From: Sclerotiophoma versabilis
Lineage: Eukaryota; Ascomycota; Dothideomycetes; Pleosporales; Didymellaceae
Assembly (NCBI GenBank): GCA_012274445.1
Contig: JAAROD010000014.1
Location: 179,001 to 243,000 of the forward strand
DNA: 64,000 nt
Direction: 5' to 3'
The notes below the pieces were generated by a model. It saw nothing but the letters and a program-made list of their open reading frames with translations, made no database searches and was not told where the DNA came from. The translations under genes were made by a program, and so were the position numbers. Shown piece after piece: positions 57,165 through 64,000 of this stretch (its first letter is position 1; each line of letters starts with the position of its first letter).

Positions 57165-58526
57165 ATGTCTGACTTCACCTACCATCGACCAGCTAGGCAT
57201 CCTGACTGGCGACACAGCAATCCCCTCTACAACAGCACACAGTCCTCACTCTCAAGCTCAGCAACAACACCAATCTACATCCACTCGTCGAACGCCTTCT
57301 CGACTTTACCAACCAAATCTGGCAACCATAGCGTAACGCAGAGCGCACATGTTCACAACGCGACGGGACCTTCACAAGGAGCATCACCTTGCGCGCCCAA
57401 TACGCTCATAATGCCCTTTACTTTCGACGCAAGCTCATATGAGCACACCCAAGCCACAACGTTTGCCCCACCGCAAGTCACCGGCTTCAACGCTTTCGCA
57501 GATGAGCGGCCTAATCTACGATTCGACTTCTCCCAAACGCAACCGTTACAAAGTGGCCAGCTTGACCCCGACTTCGCACAGATATACCAACACCGGCAGC
57601 AAGGCCAGCTGCAAGCACAGTACGAACCACACGCTCAGCATCGACAGCATCAAAGGGCGAACATGGACCAGCAACACTATCATCAACAAACTCAAGGTCG
57701 CACTCCAATTCAACAATATCGCACCCAAAGAATGCCTGTATTTCCCAATTCACCAGATCAGACTTTGCAACAGGTGCATCAACGATGCGACTCTCCCATG
57801 AGCTGTACTTCTCCTTCACTCCCGCTGACGCCACAACAAACGCTGAAGCAAACACCAAAGAATCCGAACATCAGATTTGACTCGTCAATTGGAAACTACC
57901 CGCGGCTTCAGAAGTCGCCAGGTTCCGGCTTCATTAACACAAAGCAGCAATTCACTCAGCAGTATTGCAGACCAGCAACTTCTCAGTCTACTCCAGCGAC
58001 TATCTCCTTGCCTTTGCCGCAAGCAAAACCGATCAGAAGAAATCTCACAACGCAACCTGTGAAACCGGTTCCAGTCGTGTCGCGGTCCCAAAACAAGGCA
58101 GCAGCATCTGCGCACACCAATACAGCAGATCGCAACGAGATAGCTGAGCTTATCCGCCTCGAGAAGAAGCGCAAGGAAGAGACCGAGCGGCACATGAGAA
58201 GGTGTGAAGAGTTACGTAAAGACGCGAATGCTATCTATTACAACTACAAGGAAGTTTTGGAGCACTTTCCACTGCATCGTAGAGAACGCCCCAACGCTTA
58301 CCTCACCGGCCTACTTGCGAACCAGACACTGCCAGCAGAACCGACTAGCGATCGCAGTCTCGCTATACAATACGCGAAGAAGAACTGGCAGAACTTCTGG
58401 GAATTGAGGGATCTGGACTATGTTATTGACAAAGCAAAGGAGGACATTGAGAGGCAGATGGAAGAGCGAAGCCAAATGGCAGATAGGGCAGCAGTGACAC
58501 CTAGGCGTCACAAACGCAAGTCATAG
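57165..58526 (+). CDS. Gln/Pro/His-rich coiled-coil hypothetical protein
   Basis: Single exon, 453 residues from the ATG at 57165 (MSDFTYHRPARHPDW); the frame upstream has no ATG. Residues about 90-310 are low-complexity and rich in Gln, Pro, Ser, Thr and His (for example QHRQQGQLQAQYEPHAQHRQ), as in transcriptional co-regulators. Residues about 324-370 form a charged coiled coil (ELIRLEKKRKEETERHMRR). It leads to a better-ordered segment with aromatic residues (DANAIYYNYKEVLEHFPLHR) and a second helix before a basic end (TPRRHKRKS), a possible nuclear signal. I do not recognise the family. Neighbours are likewise of unassigned families with basic tails. Confidence 0.7.
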   Translation: MSDFTYHRPARHPDWRHSNPLYNSTQSSLSSSATTPIYIHSSNAFSTLPTKSGNHSVTQSAHVHNATGPSQGASPCAPNTLIMPFTFDASSYEHTQATTFAPPQVTGFNAFADERPNLRFDFSQTQPLQSGQLDPDFAQIYQHRQQGQLQAQYEPHAQHRQHQRANMDQQHYHQQTQGRTPIQQYRTQRMPVFPNSPDQTLQQVHQRCDSPMSCTSPSLPLTPQQTLKQTPKNPNIRFDSSIGNYPRLQKSPGSGFINTKQQFTQQYCRPATSQSTPATISLPLPQAKPIRRNLTTQPVKPVPVVSRSQNKAAASAHTNTADRNEIAELIRLEKKRKEETERHMRRCEELRKDANAIYYNYKEVLEHFPLHRRERPNAYLTGLLANQTLPAEPTSDRSLAIQYAKKNWQNFWELRDLDYVIDKAKEDIERQMEERSQMADRAAVTPRRHKRKS

Positions 58527-59947
58527 GGTATTCTTTAGGCGATGGACTTTGGATAGGAATCTGGAAAACGTCAGGGCTCTGGCTGCAGAAGTTAGATCGA
58601 ACACCAGCGCTGCGCTTAGGGAGTGGTACAGGAAAGCTCCTCGTCGATAGAGGATGTAACAATGAGTTGACATGCTGCATTGGAAATGCTTGCTAGGTAG
58701 TGATAAACGAATCGATTCTTCTCTGTGTACCTCAAGCCATCTATCAAGAACCTGAAGAATTCAATGTAAATCGATAATTGCTAGGCCCCAAAATATCTCT
58801 CTATTCCTCTCATAGAGCTGACTATCTCCAGTACCAGGCCTAGCATCCACTCCTGGTTTTAGGGAGCACGGGTTTTCTATCGTGCCGAGCTGCTTCCTCG
58901 AAAACGCGTGCGCAAATGTGATACACGGTTCGCGTATGCGCAACCAAGGTATCACGTCTAACGATGCAATGTACTGCATAAACACCGTGCGCTGCAATCT
59001 TCACTTTGTCAGCCGTGAGGCCCTAATCATCTATAAACGACAAGTCAGTTTGGTAGAGAATCATGCAGCAAGTATCTACACTGCATCAATTATCCAAGGA
59101 GCATTATGTGTAGTCCGGGTTGTGTAGTCTACGTTCGGTTCAGGGCGCACTAGCCTACCAACTTTGGTATCACGCGTGGTACATTGTAATCCTAGGTGCC
59201 TTTTCAATCAGATTCACAGCGAATTTATCGGGGTTATGTGTGTATGGAGACCAAGTTTTTGTTTGCGTTGGGAGAATGAGGGTTGCGCTGGATACCACAA
59301 TGCATGCACGTTGGGTTGGCAGCCATGACACACGCATACCAAAGTACACAAGAAAGGGGTCTTGCAAGAATCGCTGATGGATATCTATATTGAGAAGTTG
59401 CGCTCTGTGATACTCTCGTTTTTGGTCGTCAGGTTTATTGTCGATTTGCGATGAAGAGTGAACATTTGGACACGCGCATTGAAGAACCTCGCGATGATAG
59501 CCTAAGATGCCTGTGGTATCTTAAGGGATTCTTGAAATTTGTAGAGAGAATAGAGATAGTAGATTGCAGGACTTGGCAGTGAGCGAGAGTTGTGTGATAA
59601 TAGTTAATGTCTGAGAGTCATCATGCAATTGCTATGAGTACCTCCAGGCCGAACGGTCAGTGTATATTATAGAGCGAATTAGTTTGGTTCCAATTTGCGG
59701 AGAGTTTCCCTTCATGACAGGGCCATGAGTACGTCCAGAGTATCTCTTTTTGTCAGATACCGTCCCAACCACGGTTCTCAGTACTGATTTCTCAGAATTG
59801 AACCACAAAACGAAGTTAATCGAATCCATCCAGGGTCTTCGAATTATAGTAATCACATTATATCAAGTATAAACTCTCGCTTGCACTATTCTCCTATCCA
59901 TCCAATCATCTACATAACAAACGTCTTCAACCATACAACCCACCATA
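58527..59947. other. Gene-free region
   Basis: 1.4 kb with only short frames. No RNA gene or repeat is recognised. The end carries the leader of the AT-hook gene (CA/AC-rich, 59900-59945). Confidence 0.45.
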
Positions 59948-60618
59948 ATGACTAGAACATCCAACGCAACTAAGAACACTGCGACAAGTGCATTTGTAAG
60001 CAGAACTATACCAACCCTGACTACTCCGTGGTATCTAACATCGTGCTGAAGGACTTCCCAGTGCCTCAGGAGAAGAGAGGTCGTGGCCGTCCTAAACTCC
60101 ACAAGAGAGACGCCCAGGGCAAAATCATCATCGAGCGGAACCCAGATGGTTCACGCGTAAAGCCAGTTCAGCCTTACAAGAAGAGAAGAGCGAGAGGTAG
60201 CCAGGGCCTTGAGGCTTCGCCCGCGCCAAAGCCCGTGCCTCAACGTAAGAAGCGTAAGGCCAGAGGTGAGGCCGGAGGCAGTCAGCCTGCTAAATGGAAG
60301 AGGAAGAGGGTGTTGGAGGATGAGGACGACAACTACGATGACGATGAAGATGAGGGTGAAGAAGAAGAGAAAGATAATGATCTGCCATCCGGCCAGCGCA
60401 CCAACGTGAAGACCTCCCACGAGCAGTTTGGAACCGCGTCCGGGGCCCATGGAGACGCGAGAAGGGTCTTCAAGGAAGAACGCCGGCTTTTCCAGGAGGA
60501 GCACAGACGCAAGGGCCGAAACGGACTCAACGGAGTCACTTTCAGTTATCTCGAGACGAAGCTGTTTGGTGAGCGCAACCTCACCGTCATGCCGGTGGAG
60601 CCACTTCTTCCGTTATAA
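59948..60618 (+). CDS. AT-hook-type basic/acidic protein
   Basis: Two exons, 59948-59995 and 60052-60618, giving 204 residues. The 56-nt intron (GTAAGC donor, CTAAC branch at about 60036, AAG acceptor) is inferred because the exon-2 frame has no ATG and the ATG at 59948 (MTRTSNATKNTATSAF) joins in phase. Residues about 22-30 read KRGRGRPKL, a near-perfect AT-hook core (GRGRPK) for minor-groove binding at A/T-rich DNA. Two more basic clusters follow (KKRRARGSQ, RKKRKARG). A run of Asp/Glu (DEDDNYDDDEDEGEEEEKD) comes next, and then a helical C-terminus (RRVFKEERRLFQEEHRRKGR). The protein is very likely nuclear. Its partner and role are unknown. It lies among copies of the unassigned paralog family. 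Confidence 0.75.
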
Positions 60619-61065
60619 CAGTATATGGCGTGTTTATTATACTTGTATTTGGCTAGATTTTGTAGATATTTCAGTCTTTTATTTGCGGACATCTGAGTTC
60701 ACATACTGTGTTGACTTCTTCCTGGAGATCCCAACTCAGATTTCCTTTTTCGAAGATATCAGCGCCGTGGGAATCGTGGATGAGATATTGCGCATGGCTC
60801 AGGTAGCATTTCATCACCCTAAAGATAAGCATTGAGTAGACCAAGAGATATGAGATTCGAGATTCGAGATCAGAGTCTTAGGCTTAAGATAGGGCTATAA
60901 TACATTAATGCCTCGACAGTATCTGCAAAGCAGGTTATGAACGTCTCACGTCTTGAAGTGCGTCATCTGCGATACACCCATCCCGCGCTCGCACCAAGCA
61001 TCTCAAGAACCTCCTGGTTCCTAGATGCCATCGTTCGGTAGATCCGTACTACTACCTTAAGAACT
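60619..61065. other. Convergent intergenic region with small repeat
   Basis: About 450 bases between convergent genes. A short tandem GAGATTC/GAGAT repeat lies at about 60852-60870. No gene is seen. Confidence 0.5.
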
Positions 61066-62877
61066 TTACATTCCCGCCCTGACAGCCTCCTCGCTAACCC
61101 ACATCGTCTGCATCCTCCAACGAGTAATGCACTCAAGATGATCATCATACTCAGTCCAAGTCTCAACAGCGAAGTGTCTATACTGCTCCTTAGCCCAGCG
61201 AATATTCTCTGCCCACTCGCTCGTGTCCCACTCCATCGGCTCGGTTAGACGGTACAACTCGCGGAATGGGGCATGGCGACGGGGGCCTCCGAAGCGATAC
61301 GTCGACAGCGCAGAAGCCCACAGCTCCTCTTCGTTGCGGCAACCTTCCTGTGCGTAGAGATACACCGTGTAAGGGTCGATGACCATGCGGTTTGCGGAGA
61401 GGACAGGAGGTGAGATAAATACGGGGGTGCGGGCCGCATAAGTGCGGGCTGCGGCCATCATCTCCGGACTGTGGTCCATAAAGGTCCTGTGTGCGGGCTT
61501 TGCGGCAGCGGCGGCAGCGCGGAATTGCTCCATGAGGACGACAGGGGACTGCTCTTGGATAGTTTTGCGTGCGGTATTAGAGGCGAAGCGCTTGTCCTGC
61601 GCAGCGGTGGGAATGCCGAGGTCTGATTCTGCGGCGGCTTCATCCATGGTAGGCAAAATTTCATCATCGCTTTCGGGCTCTTCCTTGGCTTCGAAGTCGC
61701 TCTCCTCATCTTCGGGTGTGGGCGGGAGGTGGCTGAGCTTGCGATTTTTGCGGGGTGTAGCGTAGTCAGCATCGAAAGGTTCGACGTCCTGTGAGATTTA
61801 TATCAGCACACTGCTGTCTGTGTGGGCAATGTGAGACTGTACCGTAGCATCATCGTCCTTCTCGACGTAGACTGGCGCCTTCTTGACACGGCGACTGCTC
61901 CTCCTCTTACCACCGCCATCATTGTGGCTGCCGTCGACGTGGCTAAGAGCGTGCTTTCCAAGCGCTGGTGAGGCAGTGCCTGCCATTACGCTATCTCTTG
62001 CCTGGCGTGTGACCCTCTGGATAGTCTCGATCGTGATTTCTTTGCTGGTCTTCTTAGCCTTAGGCTTGACCTCGACTTTGGTTTCGTCGCAGCTATTGTC
62101 GTGACTGTCACTGTCACTGTTGCTGTCGCTGTCAGAATCGCTATCGTCGACCTGGCGCTGGGCCTTTGACTTCTGATTGCGCTTCACGGGTGGTCGTGAA
62201 GGGTCGTGAGCGGCGTATAAGTGGTCGTAGCGTGCGAAGACCTGTCTATCAAGGTGAGAGTGAGTGACGGGAAGCGGACCTCCAATGTGCTTCACCAACT
62301 TTTCGAAGTCGGTAGGGAAGAGCCACTCTTCTTTTGGGTGCTTGAGAGTGTAGCAAACACAACGGGTAAGATCGAGTGCGTCGTCACCAGATGGATGCTC
62401 CTTGACGTGCAGGGCGAGGTCCTTAAATGGAATTGGGTCAGCTGGCGAGTTGCGCGCCAGGTCTTCCTTCTTCGCCTTCTGCTTGCTCGAAGCGGTCTTA
62501 GGGTGAGTAAGACGTGGTGGCCTGAAGTCGCCGACGTACAGACTATTCTCATCGTACTCACGATCGTTCTCAAACCTACCGCGCGTACCGATGGTCCAGT
62601 CCTCCTTACCAGCACGACGCGTAGCATAGTGCATCATAACAGTTGTGGAGTTCGGCTGGTAGTCACTAGTAGGCATGATCCTGTACTTTTTGAGCAAGTG
62701 GGTGATCGTAACAGACCTGCCACCGTGGTTGACAAGCCTGAGGATCACGTCCACAGACTTGAGCCAGTGCGGAAGGTATGCCAAAATCTCGGAAACGGTC
62801 AAGTTGCCCTCAGGAAAGGAGAGGTTCCAACTGGGACTGCCTGCTCCAAAGGCGTTGTTCTTCGCGATTGCCGCCAT
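61066..62877 (-). CDS. Paralog-family protein, copy B (unassigned, acidic tail)
   Basis: Two exons, 62877-61843 and 61788-61066, giving 585 residues. The phase-0 join is supported because exon 2 continues the acidic low-complexity style (TPEDEESDFEAKEEPESDDE). The N-terminal 70 residues hold the first shared block (LTVSEILAYLPHWLKSVDVI, then RLVNHGG and KEDWTI). At about residues 160-210 lies the second (KEHPSGDDALDLTRCVCYTL, followed by FPTDFEKLVKHIGGP). The middle is basic, then Ser/Asp-repeat rich (DSDSDSDSNSDSDSHD). A basic stretch (GGGKRRSSRRVKKAP) resembles a nuclear signal. The C-terminal 200 residues are helical, with many Trp (for example EWDTSEWAENIRWAKEQYRH). It is divergent from copy C, 518 bases away. 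No enzymatic motif is visible. Confidence 0.8.
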
Positions 62878-63395
62878 GATAAACGCTTGACTTTCTGGTA
62901 ATCAGTACGCCTAATGTACAAGCAGCGGGCGCACTAGGCACAGCTTCTCGATAAAAACAAGACAGGATGAAGGGTATAGTCCTACCTGCAAAGCAGAGAT
63001 TCACTCCAGAAATCAAATACTAAAAGTTGAACAACCGTTGCCGTATCCAACGAGTATGCGAAAAGCGATGCTGCGAATCCAATGTAGTAGCAAAGTGGGA
63101 GGCAAAGTGGGAGGGAAAGGTTGGCGCTGAGAAGCAGCTCAATTGAGAGAGCTTGCGCCGCACGGGCGCAAAAGATGGTGCCGTTGTTATCATCGCCCAA
63201 ACAAGACGTAGAAGCTAGATTGAGCCCGAAAACTCCCTCAGTGTCTACCGTCGCAATCAAACAGAGTCAGAAAGCGACGCGCGCGCTTTCGCAGACAGCC
63301 TTGTTGTCATGCCTGCCAACTCGGTGCTTTCACAAAGTCCTTTAACCCTATCGCGAACCCCTCTTCCATCTCTTTCAACCCACCCACTGTGCAAC
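62878..63395. promoter_or_regulatory. Divergent promoter between paralogs B and C
   Basis: 518 bases between head-to-head paralogs. A direct tandem repeat of the 12-mer GCAAAGTGGGAG occurs at about 63086-63110. The arrangement could allow co-expression. Confidence 0.45.
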
Positions 63396-64000
63396 ATGGT
63401 AGAGCCCAAACGTAGGAGGTACTCTACCAGACCTAGCTTTGGCGATCACGCGCCTCCAAACACAATACCGTTCCCCAAGAAGGCAAGCATGACTGCCGCT
63501 GAGATTCTCGCTTTCTTCCCGAATAGCATCAACTGCGCCAATGTCATATACCGGATGATATCAAATGGTGGCACGCGCAAGTCCATACATGCCATCGTCA
63601 ACACCTATCGCAATCTCGAGGCCGAATGGAGCGCCAACTGTTGCGGGGAAGCCATGTACAAGACGATGCACAAAGCAGGCTACACCGACTGGACTATAAC
63701 GCGACACGGTCTTTGGCATGACGGTCAAAAAGCGTCGTGGGATGCCAACAGGCTAGATGTGGGTGACCTCCTGACAGCACCAAGCGGACCAGCAGGAACC
63801 GTGTCGTTCAAAAGGCTTGCCGAGAACGTAAGAACGATTCCGGAAGGAGACGATGCGCTGGACCTGACCAGGATGATACAATACTGCGTACAGAATGCAG
63901 AGGATGGCTGGAGATACCCGAAAGATTATGAAGAGCTGCTAGAGTTACTTGGAGGTCCGGCTGAAGTGAGGGAAAATAATACTGATAGGGAAATATTTAA
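63396..64000 (+). CDS. Paralog-family protein, copy C (partial, runs off window)
   Basis: Starts at ATG 63396 (MVEPKRRRYSTRPSFGDHAP, a basic N-terminus) and is open through the last base, 201 codons, so the 3' end lies outside. It contains both family blocks. The first is MTAAEILAFFPNSINCANVI (nt about 63490), leading through RMISNGG, NTYRN and ANCC to TDWTI (about 63700), then LDVGDLL. The second is PEGDDALDLTRMIQYCVQN (about 63843), followed by YPKDYEELLELLGGP. Spacing of the blocks equals that in copy B, and identity in the second block is high, so B and C are clear paralogs in head-to-head orientation. Function is unknown. Confidence 0.85.
   Translation, partial: MVEPKRRRYSTRPSFGDHAPPNTIPFPKKASMTAAEILAFFPNSINCANVIYRMISNGGTRKSIHAIVNTYRNLEAEWSANCCGEAMYKTMHKAGYTDWTITRHGLWHDGQKASWDANRLDVGDLLTAPSGPAGTVSFKRLAENVRTIPEGDDALDLTRMIQYCVQNAEDGWRYPKDYEELLELLGGPAEVRENNTDREIF

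Noticed and set aside
1..64000. tRNA or rRNA genes
   Set aside because: Scanned by eye for the T-loop pattern GGTTCGANTCC on both strands; hits such as those near 36735 and 38570 lack the rest of a tRNA. A covariance-model search (tRNAscan-SE, Infernal) would be decisive.
1..64000. Transposons, insertion sequences or CRISPR arrays
   Set aside because: No transposase or reverse-transcriptase motif, no long terminal or inverted repeats, no regular spacer array; the DNA is eukaryotic.

Overview
The window is nuclear DNA of a filamentous ascomycete. The evidence is short GT-AG introns (about 45-120 nt) with CTAAC/CTGAC branch sites, intron-poor genes on both strands, and conserved fungal proteins: MCM3, SRP68, a CYA5/Pet309-like PPR protein, the septin AspB/Cdc3, Exo70, a Pom33/TMEM33-type protein, glycogen phosphorylase and a highly reducing polyketide synthase. 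Dothideomycetes, perhaps Pleosporales, is my best guess from overall character. No marker in the window proves it. No tRNA, rRNA, transposon or CRISPR array was recognised.

Layout. 0.8-22 kb is mostly housekeeping: mcm3 (+), an F-box-like/2EXR-like protein (+), a divergent pair of C2H2 zinc-finger genes (one fused to ankyrin repeats), SRP68 (-) divergent from a large mitochondrial PPR gene (+), a Yip1-family gene (+), and glycogen phosphorylase (-). 22.6-33 kb carries a cyclin, a Pom33-like membrane protein, septin AspB and Exo70, all on the minus strand, with long gene-free spacers. 34-40.4 kb holds a tandem pair of dynamin-like (SLIP-GC-like) large GTPase genes on the minus strand: the distal copy is intact (915 codons), the proximal copy is a decayed pseudogene. 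41.5-45.3 kb has a cPLA2-type phospholipase, whose recovered first exon adds a mitochondrial-type presequence, and a ketopantoate-reductase-family enzyme. 46.2-54 kb is one highly reducing PKS (KS-AT-DH-MT-KR-ACP, no recognisable ER).

From about 54.5 kb to the end no gene belongs to a family I know. The region holds a coiled-coil gene, a Gln/Pro-rich coiled-coil gene, an AT-hook gene, and three copies of a protein family I cannot assign: 55.9-56.7 kb, 61.1-62.9 kb, and 63.4 kb running off the end. The copies share an N-terminal helical/winged-helix-sized block with a conserved xDW and a C-terminal block built around 'PSGDDALDLT'. Basic and acidic tails, together with the AT-hook neighbour, suggest nuclear or chromatin-associated roles, but this is inference. 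This block is the best candidate for something undescribed.

Gene models were assembled by hand from the sequence. Exon junctions were checked for phase and total length. Where a junction is doubtful the entry says so.
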